Shown here in pieces: positions 31,678-38,925 of a stretch of DNA of 40,618 nt. The first letter of the stretch is position 1. Every line of letters begins with the position of its first letter. A model generated the notes under the pieces. The model worked only from the letters and a program-made list of their open reading frames with translations. It did not search any database and was not told where the DNA came from. The DNA comes from Spirochaetales bacterium (GTDB taxonomy: Bacteria > Spirochaetota > Spirochaetia > DSM-27196 > SLST01), in NCBI GenBank assembly GCA_007127335.1, contig SKZO01000074.1, positions 1-40,618 on the forward strand. The letters run 5' to 3'. The position numbers were made by a program, and so were the translations under genes.

Positions 31678-33053
31678 GTCGGCGTGGCGTCGAAGGCAGG
31701 TTCGTACACCTTCAGCATTTCGCTCTTCCCCTTGACGCTCGCGGCGAAACCCTTGCGCCAGCTGAACAGCGATCTGGTGGCTTTGTACGTCTGTTCGGAG
31801 ACGAGTACGGAGGTTCCCGCCGTCTTGTTCAGAGCCTCGATGCGCGATGCGGTGTTCACCGTGTCGCCGATCGCCGTAAACTCGCGCTTCTTGGGGAAAC
31901 CGAGCTCCCCCATGATGACCGGACCGCTGTGGAGCCCGATGCCGATCTCGAATACGTGGTGGTACCGATCGCCGAGGAAACGGTTGAAGCGGCCGAGCTC
32001 GCGCAGCATCGCCGCGGACGCCCGCACTGCGAGAACCTCATGGGGCTCGCTCACGCTCCGGTCAAGGCCGAATATCGCCATGATGCCGTCGCCCATGTAC
32101 TTGTCGATGTAGCCGCCGTGCGCATCGATCGCCGCGCAGATCGCATCGAAGTAGCGGTTGAGGATGTGGATCACGTCGTAGGGCAGGGCGTGCTCTGAAA
32201 ATTCCGTAAATGATCGGATGTCGGCGAAGAGCACGGTCGCCTCGACCTCCCGGCCGACGGCCCCGCTGCTGCCGCGGCCCTGCTGGATCGCCTCTGAGAC
32301 GTCGAGCTCGTCGAGTACGAGGCGCCGCAGCACCAGGTCGCCGGTCGTCGTCGTCTGGCAGGCGAGGCGGACGTCTGGGGAGAATCCCTTGACAGTCGCA
32401 AGGCGGGTTTCTCGCGCGTTTCGCGGACGGCAATGCTCGAGTCCCTCTTTCACGAGCACGCGGCAGGTCGAGCATCGGGCCCGGCCGCCGCAGACATGCA
32501 TGTGGTCGATTCCGGCCGAAAGCGACGCCTGGAGAAGCGGGATGTCCGACGACGACTCGACCTTCTTGTCGCCCTCGAAGTCGAGCGTCACGGGTACGAC
32601 CTCCGAGTCGCCATGCTCATCAATGGCCCCTGCGAATACCGGTTCCGGCGGTTCCGGGTGGACGAACCGTTCGAGGTACCGGATCGACAGGTTGCCGATT
32701 TCCTCAACGCTCGTCTCTCCCTCGGGCCCTCCGCAGGAGCCGTTTGCGCAGAAGTACGCCGAATTGTATCGGCTGCACTGGTCGTAGAGTGGGCAGGTCA
32801 CGCAGTTGCAGCCGCGGCGAGTGATCTCTTTCCTGCTCTTTCCGCCGGCGCAGTAAAGCGCCTCTCCCATGACTCCCGGGTAGCTCGGACAGGTCCCGCA
32901 GTTGCGTCCGCAGATAAGCATGTTCGTGAGGTTCATGGCGATCGTCGGATGCGCAGCGCCTGTGCGCATCCGTTCCTTGCCGAGCATGGGGGCTCGCATC
33001 CGATCCTTGAGCGCCTTTGGAATCAGATCAAGCATCGCTATCGCCAGTTTCAT
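31653..33053 (-). CDS. Class III adenylate/guanylate cyclase with Cys-rich and ferredoxin domains
   Basis: The preferred start is ATG 33053 (MKLAIAMLDLIPKAL), with GGGAGG eleven bases upstream; the track start at 33341 is too early. The 466 residues hold three parts. About 40-115: a Cys-rich DUF2769-like region (CGRNCGTCPSYPG, YCAGGKS, GCNCVTCPLYDQC). About 180-265: a plant-type [2Fe-2S] ferredoxin with CGGRARCSTC and LACQ. About 285-455: a class III cyclase domain with VLFADIRSFTEFSE (metal Asp), YMGDGIMAIFG, GLHSGPVIMGELG and IGDTVNTASRIE (transition-state Arg). Cyclic nucleotide synthesis is therefore probably tuned by redox or iron-sulfur status. It is divergent from the MarR regulator. 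Confidence 0.9.
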   Translation of the reverse strand: MKLAIAMLDLIPKALKDRMRAPMLGKERMRTGAAHPTIAMNLTNMLICGRNCGTCPSYPGVMGEALYCAGGKSRKEITRRGCNCVTCPLYDQCSRYNSAYFCANGSCGGPEGETSVEEIGNLSIRYLERFVHPEPPEPVFAGAIDEHGDSEVVPVTLDFEGDKKVESSSDIPLLQASLSAGIDHMHVCGGRARCSTCRVLVKEGLEHCRPRNARETRLATVKGFSPDVRLACQTTTTGDLVLRRLVLDELDVSEAIQQGRGSSGAVGREVEATVLFADIRSFTEFSEHALPYDVIHILNRYFDAICAAIDAHGGYIDKYMGDGIMAIFGLDRSVSEPHEVLAVRASAAMLRELGRFNRFLGDRYHHVFEIGIGLHSGPVIMGELGFPKKREFTAIGDTVNTASRIEALNKTAGTSVLVSEQTYKATRSLFSWRKGFAASVKGKSEMLKVYEPAFDATPTHERGSPD

Positions 33054-33153
33054 CGCGGAGTCATCCTCCCGCCGCCAGCATACCGGAGAGCCGCCGTCGG
33101 GTGCAAGAAGATGGTTGTTTCTGCAAGTAACATGAGCCGGAAATCCGACGGCG

Positions 33154-33192
33154 GGTCCACAGTGGGTTCGGTTGCTTGATCGGTCCACACTG
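33154..33192 (+). repeat. Direct repeat GGTCCACAgTG, possible operator
   Basis: GGTCCACAGTG (33154-33164) and GGTCCACACTG (33182-33192) differ at one base and are spaced 28 bp start to start. The second copy falls between the -35 and -10 of the predicted MarR promoter, so a repressor bound here would block it. Confidence 0.4.
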
Positions 33193-33204
33193 CAAGCATA
33201 TATT
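33176..33204 (+). promoter_or_regulatory. Predicted promoter of the MarR-family gene
   Basis: TTGATC (33176-33181) and TATATT (33199-33204) are 17 bp apart. The expected start, about 33211, is immediately before the GTG at 33213, so the message would be almost leaderless. Confidence 0.5.
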
Positions 33205-33212
33205 CTACGATT

Positions 33213-33746
33213 GTGACACATCGATCCGCCGGATGCCTGCAACGTTCCTACAAGAAGAAGCCGCGGCGCCCGGGCTCGGCCTCGCACGAGCATCTGCGTC
33301 CAAGACCCTCGACGAAACCGCGCGTACGGGGCCTCGAGCACATCACAGATACCTGTCCCGGGTACAATCTAGGCAAGGCATACAAGCGAGTCACGCGCGA
33401 GTTCGAGAAGGAGTTCCGCTCGAGCGATCTCACGCTCGCGCAGTTCGCCCTGCTCGTGAACATCGGTCGCGATGAGCCGGCCTCCGGGTCGGACGTAGCT
33501 CTCCGGCTCGGGTCGGATCTCAGCACCGTCTCACGGACGATCGAGCTGCTCGTGACCCGTGGCTTCGTGGCCCAGGAACGCGGCGAGGATCGTCGCGTCC
33601 GGCTGTACCGGCTGACCGCAGAGGGACGCGCGGCGCTGGCCGAGGCGATCCCGAAGTGGCGGCGGGCACGGTACCAGGTGCTTTCCCGCCTCGACCATCG
33701 GTCGTGGCGCCGGACGTTGCGCCAGCTTCGGGCGCTTGCGTCCTGA
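33213..33746 (+). CDS. MarR-family transcriptional regulator
   Basis: The 177-residue reading starts at GTG 33213; no other ATG, GTG or TTG lies ahead of the conserved part, and no ribosome site is visible. Residues about 45-170 are MarR-like: CPGYNLGKAYKRVTREFEKEF, LTLAQFALLVNI, a helix-turn-helix DVALRLGSDLSTVSRTIELLVTRGFV, and the wing ERGEDRRVRLYRLTAEGRAAL. The basic N-terminal 40 residues (KKKPRRPG) are not typical and may be untranslated if a nonstandard start is used. Targets are unknown; the repeats in its own promoter suggest autoregulation and possibly control of the divergent cyclase. Confidence 0.85.
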   Translation: MTHRSAGCLQRSYKKKPRRPGSASHEHLRPRPSTKPRVRGLEHITDTCPGYNLGKAYKRVTREFEKEFRSSDLTLAQFALLVNIGRDEPASGSDVALRLGSDLSTVSRTIELLVTRGFVAQERGEDRRVRLYRLTAEGRAALAEAIPKWRRARYQVLSRLDHRSWRRTLRQLRALAS

Positions 33747-33799
33747 ACGGACCTGCCTTCGCCTTGCCGTACGCCGGCGACAGGACCGTACCAATGCAC

Positions 33800-33855
33800 G
33801 GTAACGCCTCGTGGCATCGCCTCGTCTCATTGATGTATTCATCAAGGGTAACGCC
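33800..33855. repeat. 9-bp direct repeats around a 16-bp palindrome
   Basis: GGTAACGCC occurs at 33800-33808 and 33847-33855. Between them TTGATG, TATT, CATCAA (33830-33845) is a perfect inverted repeat. It lies in the 120-bp space between the converging MarR and azlD genes. Function is unknown; there is no T-run, so it may be a protein-binding site rather than a terminator. Confidence 0.35.
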
Positions 33856-33866
33856 GGGGCTTAGGA

Positions 33867-34187
33867 TCACAGTCCGAGTGCGAGCGAGAGGGCCACGGCT
33901 CCCACCGATCCTGCGACCACCAGAAACGGGTGACGCGCGGTCAACGCCAGGATCACTGCGGCCGCGATCCCGATCAGTGACAGGTCGATCCGGCCGTCGA
34001 CTGAGGTCAGACTCCCGGGGATCAGGAGGGCGCCGATCGCGGTGACGGGAACGAGCCGAAGGATCCTCATCTGCCGCCGGGACGGCGCGCGGCGACTGCG
34101 GGTGATGAGCGGAACGAGCCTTGGGACATAGGTGACGAGTGCCATACCCGCGATGATGAGAGTCACCTGCGTCATTCCGGGCTCCAT
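33867..34187 (-). CDS. azlD: AzlD-family branched-chain amino acid transport protein
   Basis: This 106-residue protein has about four membrane segments, with the AzlD-type opening TLIIAGMALVTYVPRLVPLI, a central VTAIGALLIPGSL and a tail ARHPFLVVAGSVGAVALSLAL. It is the small partner of AzlC in exporters of branched-chain amino acids and analogues. Its start overlaps azlC by 16 bp, the usual tight coupling of the pair. It closes the rsgA-RNHCP-azlC-azlD unit. Confidence 0.88.
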   Translation of the reverse strand: MEPGMTQVTLIIAGMALVTYVPRLVPLITRSRRAPSRRQMRILRLVPVTAIGALLIPGSLTSVDGRIDLSLIGIAAAVILALTARHPFLVVAGSVGAVALSLALGL

Positions 34188-34846
34188 CCCGGGCTGAATC
34201 CAAAGAGCACTGCGACCGCCGGAATAGAAACGAGAAGCGAGATACCCACCGGAACCCCAAGGCCCTGGAGTCCCCAGTTCACGAGTCCGGCGGCAAGCGC
34301 CGGTGCGAGACAGGGGGGGGACCTCCGCAGGACGGGCACGATAAGAGCCACGAACATCGCGTAGAGGGCGATTCCCATCGCGCGCTCGAGTGACGGCGGA
34401 AGCAGTCCGCCAATCAGGTAGCCAACCACCGTTCCCCCAACCCAGCCTGTGTAGGCGAGGAGCTCGGTGACGAGGAGATCGGTGTCGCCGATGGCTCCCG
34501 GTTGCGACGCGGTGGCGGCGAACACCTCGTCGGTTATGCCGAAGGCAAGAATCGGTCGCGGAACCCGCGACCCATGGATGCGCTCCCGAAGCGCCAGAGA
34601 CATGACGAGGTGGCGAAGATTGAGAACCAGCGTGGCAAGGGTTACCGCGATCGCGCCCGCCCCCTGCGCGAGGAGCGACAGGGCCATGAACTGGCTGGCC
34701 CCGGCAAACACGAATACGGAGAACCCGGCCGTCGCGACGGCCGGAAGCCCCATTGCGCGTCCGCCGGCTCCGAAGGCGATCGCGATGAAAAAGTAGCCGA
34801 ACAGGATCGTCAGTCCGACTCCAACCGGCCCCCGCGTGGATCGCAT
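34172..34846 (-). CDS. azlC: AzlC-family branched-chain amino acid exporter subunit
   Basis: This 224-residue protein has about six to eight membrane segments and the AzlC motifs FFIAIAFGAGGRAMGL, FVFAGASQFMALSLL and LNLRHLVMSLAL. With AzlD it forms an exporter of branched-chain amino acids. The ATG at 34846 directly follows the stop of the RNHCP gene. The coding strand contains a run of eight C (34313-34320) at about residue 178, within a loop (RRSPPCLAP); slippage there would truncate the protein. Confidence 0.9.
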   Translation of the reverse strand: MRSTRGPVGVGLTILFGYFFIAIAFGAGGRAMGLPAVATAGFSVFVFAGASQFMALSLLAQGAGAIAVTLATLVLNLRHLVMSLALRERIHGSRVPRPILAFGITDEVFAATASQPGAIGDTDLLVTELLAYTGWVGGTVVGYLIGGLLPPSLERAMGIALYAMFVALIVPVLRRSPPCLAPALAAGLVNWGLQGLGVPVGISLLVSIPAVAVLFGFSPGWSPE

Positions 34847-35242
34847 CTACCGCACCCGACCGCCGCGGGCGCGCACCAGTCGTTCCACGAGCTCATCAAC
34901 CGCCGCGTCATCATCATCTCCGGCGAGTCGGTTCGGTTTGACCGCACCACAGCCGGTGCACCGGTGCAGCACCCGCAGCTCCCCGTCCGTCGCGGCCCAC
35001 AGCGCGATCGGCTCCATGGGAGCCCGGCACAGCGAGCTGCGGTCCCCCGGATGGATGTCGACGTGCGCGCTCCACAGACAGAAGGGGCAATGGTTGCGCT
35101 GACTCGTGCCGAACGCGAGCTCCGGGACGACCCGACCGCAGTGGATGCAGGGAAACCCGGCATTGGCCCGCCCGGCGGAGTCAGGATCCCAGGCGGGTCG
35201 TTCGCTGCGTGAACCACGAGTCCCTCGTTTTGGTCTGCTCAT
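34847..35242 (-). CDS. RNHCP-domain zinc protein
   Basis: The start is ATG 35242, overlapping the rsgA stop by 4 bp (ATGA); the track start at 35416 is inside rsgA. The 131-residue product is basic at the N-terminus (MSRPKRGTRGSRSE) and has the RNHCP motif RNHCPFCLWSAHVD, which gives the family its name, with further pairs CIHCG and CTGCG. These Cys pairs probably bind zinc. The family function is unknown. Coupling to the ribosome assembly GTPase RsgA suggests an RNA or ribosome-related role; this is inference. Confidence 0.85.
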   Translation of the reverse strand: MSRPKRGTRGSRSERPAWDPDSAGRANAGFPCIHCGRVVPELAFGTSQRNHCPFCLWSAHVDIHPGDRSSLCRAPMEPIALWAATDGELRVLHRCTGCGAVKPNRLAGDDDDAAVDELVERLVRARGGRVR

Positions 35243-36336
35243 CCGCCTCTGCTCCTGCGTCGCATTCTCGATGCCCGTGCGACCCGGCGAGCCGTCAGTC
35301 GATCCTGCTTCTCCCGGCGCTCGGCGGAGACCTGATGCTCCTTCTGCAGCTCGAGGTAGCTCAGGTACCGTTCCCGGGTGATGCGGCCGGATCGCACCGC
35401 CGCGCGGACGGCGCACCCCGGCTCGTCCTCGTGCCTGCAGTCGGAGAATCGGCAGTCGGCGGCTATCTCGTCGATCTCCGCGAACGCCGCCCCAAGCCGG
35501 TCGGTCGCGTCGGCTTCCGCCCAGAGCTGGACCTCACGGATGCCCGGCGTATCGATAAGGAGTCCGCCCTCAGGCAGCGCGTACACGCGTCGCCCGGTGG
35601 TCGTGTGACGACCCCTGCCGTCGATCTCACGGACGCTCGAGGTTCGGATTGCCAGTCCGGTGAGCCTGTTGATGAGCGTTGATTTGCCGCTCCCGGAGGA
35701 TCCTACGAGGACCGCGGTCGCGCCGCGCGGTATCCGCCGGTGAATGCTCTCGACTCCCTCGCCCGTGCGCGCCGACACCATGCACACGTCGATCCCCGGC
35801 AGTTCGGCCTCAATCGCCCTTCTCACGGCGGCCGCGTCTCGAATCAGGTCGCACTTGTTCAGCACCACGAGCGGGTGAACTCGCGGGTCGAGCGTGGCGA
35901 CAAACCGCTCGATCCTCCGCACGCTGAAGTCCCTGAGCTCGGTGCGCGCGGAGGCCTCCCGGGCGGCTGCAGGCGGAGCGGTCGTCACGATGAGTGCGAG
36001 ATCGACGTTCGCGCATACCACCTGCGCCGACGTGCGTCGTCCGGCCTCCATTCGCGCGAAGGCCGACCGGCGGGGCGCGATCGCCCGCACCGTCGTGCGG
36101 TGTTCGCAGTCGAGTGCGACGTAGTCACCCACCGCGGGCACCGGCTGTGAGCCGAGTCCGATGAGGTAGGCGAGGCGGCCGGAAGGTCGCGCGAGGGTGA
36201 TCCCCCGCGGTGAGACGACCTCGAGAATGGGCCCGTCCTGCGCGACGACACGGCCGAGCATGGCGTCGGCCCCGCCTATGTCCTCCATCTCGTCGATGTG
36301 AGGGTCACACGTGATGTCGTTCCAGTCGAGTTTCAT
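35239..36336 (-). CDS. rsgA: Small ribosomal subunit biogenesis GTPase RsgA
   Basis: This 365-residue circularly permuted GTPase has an N-terminal OB-fold (about residues 25-95), then motifs in the permuted order: NKCD (G4), SARTGEG (G5-like), P-loop GSSGSGKST (G1, about residue 215), TTTGRR (switch I) and DTPGIRE (G3). The C-terminal zinc site is CRFSDCRHEDEPGC (about residues 300-313). RsgA checks late maturation of the 30S subunit. The C-terminus ends with an Arg-rich tail (RRVARASRMRRRSRGG) useful for RNA contact. It is the first gene of its unit and divergent from the NTAQ1-family gene. Confidence 0.96.
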   Translation of the reverse strand: MKLDWNDITCDPHIDEMEDIGGADAMLGRVVAQDGPILEVVSPRGITLARPSGRLAYLIGLGSQPVPAVGDYVALDCEHRTTVRAIAPRRSAFARMEAGRRTSAQVVCANVDLALIVTTAPPAAAREASARTELRDFSVRRIERFVATLDPRVHPLVVLNKCDLIRDAAAVRRAIEAELPGIDVCMVSARTGEGVESIHRRIPRGATAVLVGSSGSGKSTLINRLTGLAIRTSSVREIDGRGRHTTTGRRVYALPEGGLLIDTPGIREVQLWAEADATDRLGAAFAEIDEIAADCRFSDCRHEDEPGCAVRAAVRSGRITRERYLSYLELQKEHQVSAERREKQDRLTARRVARASRMRRRSRGG

Positions 36337-36409
36337 TGGGCGATCAGAGTGCCAAAGCTACCACCTCGGACGGGCTTGAGCAAGGCCGGCCGTGTCTGCA
36401 TCATGAGGT

Positions 36410-36964
36410 ATGACATGTGGCGATGGGCATGCGGAGGGGCGGGCCAGGGAGCGTTACGCCTACACCGCCTGCTACTGCGAGGAGAATATCTGGCACCTCG
36501 CGCGGCAGCGGATGGGCGAGCGCAGCGACCGCGGGGCCGTCGTGATGATCTCGAATCCGGCCCGGCGGGTCGCGCTCGCAGCGCAGAGGAGCGGCCATGG
36601 CGAGCTTCGCCTGACCGTCTGGGACTACCACGTCGTCTATGTGGAGGCCGGCGAAGTGTACGATCTTGACAGCACGCTCGCTCCGCCGGCTCAGGTACGG
36701 GCCTACGTCGCCGCGACCTTTCCCGCGGTCCACGCCGTACCCGGCCGCCCGTACCGTCCGGTCTTCTCCGTGCTCTCAGCCGAATCGTACCTCGAGGTGT
36801 TCAGTTCCAACCGCGAGCACATGCGTGATGCCGACGGGCGCTACCTCTCGCCGCCACCGCCATGGCCGCCCATATATCGCCCGGAGCGCGGGAACACGCT
36901 CTTCGCGCTGGTGGACGGGAAGCACGAGGCGGTTTCCTATGTCGGGAGTCGGTTCCCGGGCTGA
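36410..36964 (+). CDS. Protein N-terminal glutamine amidohydrolase (NTAQ1 family)
   Basis: This 184-residue protein matches human NTAQ1 along its length: YTACYCEENIWHL (human SSCYCEENIWKL), VWDYHVV, VYDLDSTL, and SYLEVFSSNREHMRDADG followed by PPPPWPPI. The catalytic triad Cys28-His81-Asp97 of the human enzyme corresponds to C23, H74 and D85. It should convert an N-terminal Gln of proteins to Glu. In eukaryotes this feeds the Arg/N-degron route; in bacteria the purpose is open. No leucyl/phenylalanyl transferase or Bpt gene is in the window. The ATG at 36410 has no good ribosome site. The 3' end overlaps the zinc-finger gene by 28 bp. Confidence 0.92.
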   Translation: MTCGDGHAEGRARERYAYTACYCEENIWHLARQRMGERSDRGAVVMISNPARRVALAAQRSGHGELRLTVWDYHVVYVEAGEVYDLDSTLAPPAQVRAYVAATFPAVHAVPGRPYRPVFSVLSAESYLEVFSSNREHMRDADGRYLSPPPPWPPIYRPERGNTLFALVDGKHEAVSYVGSRFPG

Positions 36965-37818
36965 TTCATCCGCCTGGTCTCGCACTCAGGGCAGCCCGGG
37001 CGTCGGGTAATCCGGTCGCGGACCGCCGCACGCCACTCGTGCCCTTTCGAGCAGACCCACCACACCACGCGTTTGGAGACCGTCGAGACGTCGTGGGGAG
37101 TGAGCTCGCCGTTTCGCTCCCTGTGCCACTGTCGCGAGAGACCCCGCTCGTTGACCGCCAGTGAGCGTTCTTTCGTCACGCGCCGGCCGCTGCAGTAGGG
37201 ACATCCTGTCCCCAGGTGTGAGCGGCTGTTGATCGTCGCCCGCCACTGGTGTCCGTGCGGACAGCGCCACCATACCCTGTGCGCCGCCGCCGGAAAGACC
37301 GTTTCCGGCTTCAGGGGCCGGTTCCTCGTGGGGTGCCACTCAGCGGCCAGATCCGGGCGCAGCGCCGCGAGGTTGTTATCCTCCCCCAGGCGCCGGTGGG
37401 CACAGTAGGGACATCCCTTGCCCGACGTTCGCTCGTGCACCGGAGCCTGCCACTCGTGTCCCTTCCTGCATCGCCACCAGACGCGCTTCTTGGAGCCACG
37501 CGTGACGTCACGGGGCGTCAGCTCCCCGTTCCGCTCAGGATGCCACTCCCGCGCGACCCGCGGGAAGAGCTTCCGCAGCGAGTTATCGCGGTCCACCTTC
37601 TTGTTGCTGCAGTAGGGGCATCCGTTGCCTCCGAGCGTTCGGCTGTAGACCGGAGCCTGCCATTCATGCCCATGGGCGCATCGCCACCAGACGGTCCTGC
37701 CGGAAGCTCGGGCAATGTCGCGTGCCGTCAGGCCGCCGTTCTTCGTCGGGTGCCATTCGCGCGCGATCGCACGATGACGTGCGGCAAGCGACTGGGGAGT
37801 TCTCGTGGCTCGGACCAT
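36937..37818 (-). CDS. Four-repeat treble-clef zinc-finger protein (DUF4379-like)
   Basis: This 293-residue protein is built almost wholly from four repeats of about 68 residues. Each has WHP-x-x-N-x-x-L-x-P or a close variant, then vWWrC-x-x-GHeW, then a GCPyC pair; the four Zn ligands per unit are Cys, His and the two Cys of GCPYC. In the fourth repeat the opening is QWHRERNGELTP and the end is GCPEC. This pattern fits the DUF4379 zinc-ribbon family, whose role is unknown but which is sometimes joined to nuclease domains; none is present here. A promoter-like TCGACA lies 17 bp before TACCAC, five bases upstream of the ATG, so the message may be leaderless. Confidence 0.85.
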   Translation of the reverse strand: MVRATRTPQSLAARHRAIAREWHPTKNGGLTARDIARASGRTVWWRCAHGHEWQAPVYSRTLGGNGCPYCSNKKVDRDNSLRKLFPRVAREWHPERNGELTPRDVTRGSKKRVWWRCRKGHEWQAPVHERTSGKGCPYCAHRRLGEDNNLAALRPDLAAEWHPTRNRPLKPETVFPAAAHRVWWRCPHGHQWRATINSRSHLGTGCPYCSGRRVTKERSLAVNERGLSRQWHRERNGELTPHDVSTVSKRVVWWVCSKGHEWRAAVRDRITRRPGCPECETRRMNQPGNRLPT

Positions 37819-37823
37819 ACCCT

Positions 37824-37852
37824 GTGGTACCAGCTTTTACCCGTTCTGTCGA
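37824..37852 (-). promoter_or_regulatory. Possible promoter of the zinc-finger repeat gene
   Basis: On the minus strand TCGACA (37852-37847) and TACCAC (37829-37824) are 17 bp apart, five bases from the ATG at 37818. The -35 matches five of six bases; the -10 only three. Confidence 0.3.
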
Positions 37853-37864
37853 GGACCGGCGTGG

Positions 37865-38890
37865 CTACGTCGTGAGAACGACTTTGCCCAGGTTCTTCCG
37901 TTCTTCGAGCATGCGGTGCGCCTCGCCGGCCTCTTCGAACGGTACTTCGGCTGCGATGACCGGCCGCAGATCACCGCGGGCCCAGCCCGTGATGATCGCG
38001 TCTCCCACGTCGCGCAGCCGGTCGATTTCGCTCCACAGATGTCCCAGGTTGAGCCCCGCGACCGACCAGTTGCGGTTGAGAAGCGTGAGGAAGCCTGGTC
38101 GCGGCATTGCGAGCAACGAGCGCAGGGTCCTCACGAGCGAACGGCGACCGCCACGAACCGGCTCGCTCAGGCCGAATGCGACGAGACGTCCGAGCGGCGC
38201 GAGGACTTTGAGGTCGAGCGCGAGGTTTCTGCCGCCCACCGGGTCGATGATTACGTGGACCCCCTCTCCGTCGGTCGCGGTGGTGACTCGTTCGACCCAG
38301 TCCTCGGTCCGGTAGTCAATGAGGTGCTCCACGCCAAGGAGTCTCAGCTGGTCGTGTTTCCATGCCGACGCGGTACCGAAAATGGTGGCCCCGATCGCCC
38401 TGCTGAGCTGGATCGCGGCGATCCCGACACCGCCCCCGGCGTTGTGAACGAGGACCCGTTCGCCCGCCACCAGATTCCCGAATCGCTCCACGGCAAGCGC
38501 GGCCGTGAAGTAGTTCACCGGCAGCGCCGCTGCCTCCGCGAAGCTCATCTCGTCGGGGATCGCAAAGACCTGGTTCACCGGGACGCAGACGCGGGTCGCG
38601 TACCCTCCGAACCGTGTGAGCGCGAGCACTCGTGTCCCCTCCGGCAGGCCTGCATCCTCGCCAACCTCCGGTCCCGTCCCGGCGATGGTGCCCGCGATCT
38701 CGTAGCCCACGACGCAGGGGATGGGCGGGGCGTCGGGGTACATGCCCATTCGAGCGAGTACGTCGGCGAAGTTGACCCCCGCCGCGTGTACGTCAATTGC
38801 GGCTTCGCCCGGCCCGGGGCCTGGGTCGTCGGCTTCCCGGACTTCGAGTACCTCGGGTCTGCCTGCTTTCGTGATCCAGATCTGTTTCAT
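37865..38890 (-). CDS. NADPH-dependent quinone reductase-like MDR protein (VAT-1-like)
   Basis: This 341-residue medium-chain dehydrogenase/reductase has an N-terminal GroES-like domain (residues 1-125; AAGVNFADVLARMGMYPDAP, VVGYEIAGTI) and a Rossmann domain with VHNAGGGVGIAAIQLSRAIG (about residue 150). The zinc ligands of alcohol dehydrogenases are absent, as in quinone reductases. The long linker segment RRSLVRTLRSLLAMPRPGFLTLL and NRNWSVAGLNLGHLW resemble VAT-1 homologues. It should reduce a quinone or enone with NAD(P)H. It is divergent from the MFS gene with only 35 bp between start codons; a TATGAT lies six bases before its ATG. Confidence 0.9.
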   Translation of the reverse strand: MKQIWITKAGRPEVLEVREADDPGPGPGEAAIDVHAAGVNFADVLARMGMYPDAPPIPCVVGYEIAGTIAGTGPEVGEDAGLPEGTRVLALTRFGGYATRVCVPVNQVFAIPDEMSFAEAAALPVNYFTAALAVERFGNLVAGERVLVHNAGGGVGIAAIQLSRAIGATIFGTASAWKHDQLRLLGVEHLIDYRTEDWVERVTTATDGEGVHVIIDPVGGRNLALDLKVLAPLGRLVAFGLSEPVRGGRRSLVRTLRSLLAMPRPGFLTLLNRNWSVAGLNLGHLWSEIDRLRDVGDAIITGWARGDLRPVIAAEVPFEEAGEAHRMLEERKNLGKVVLTT

Positions 38891-38925
38891 TGTTCCATCA
38901 TACGGTATATTTGCGGCTCATTCAC
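38891..38925. promoter_or_regulatory. 35-bp divergent promoter region
   Basis: It holds two opposed -10-like elements: TATGAT on the minus strand, six bases from the reductase ATG, and TATATT on the plus strand (38906-38911), 14 bases before the MFS ATG. No Shine-Dalgarno sequence is visible for either gene. -35 elements would lie in the opposite coding region; none is clear. Confidence 0.35.

Noticed and set aside
33520-34260. Minus-strand ORF containing SPGVTLDEYINETRRCHEALP
   Set aside because: It looked briefly like a small antitoxin-type protein, but it lies antisense to MarR and across azlD in another frame, with no start or ribosome site near the interesting part.
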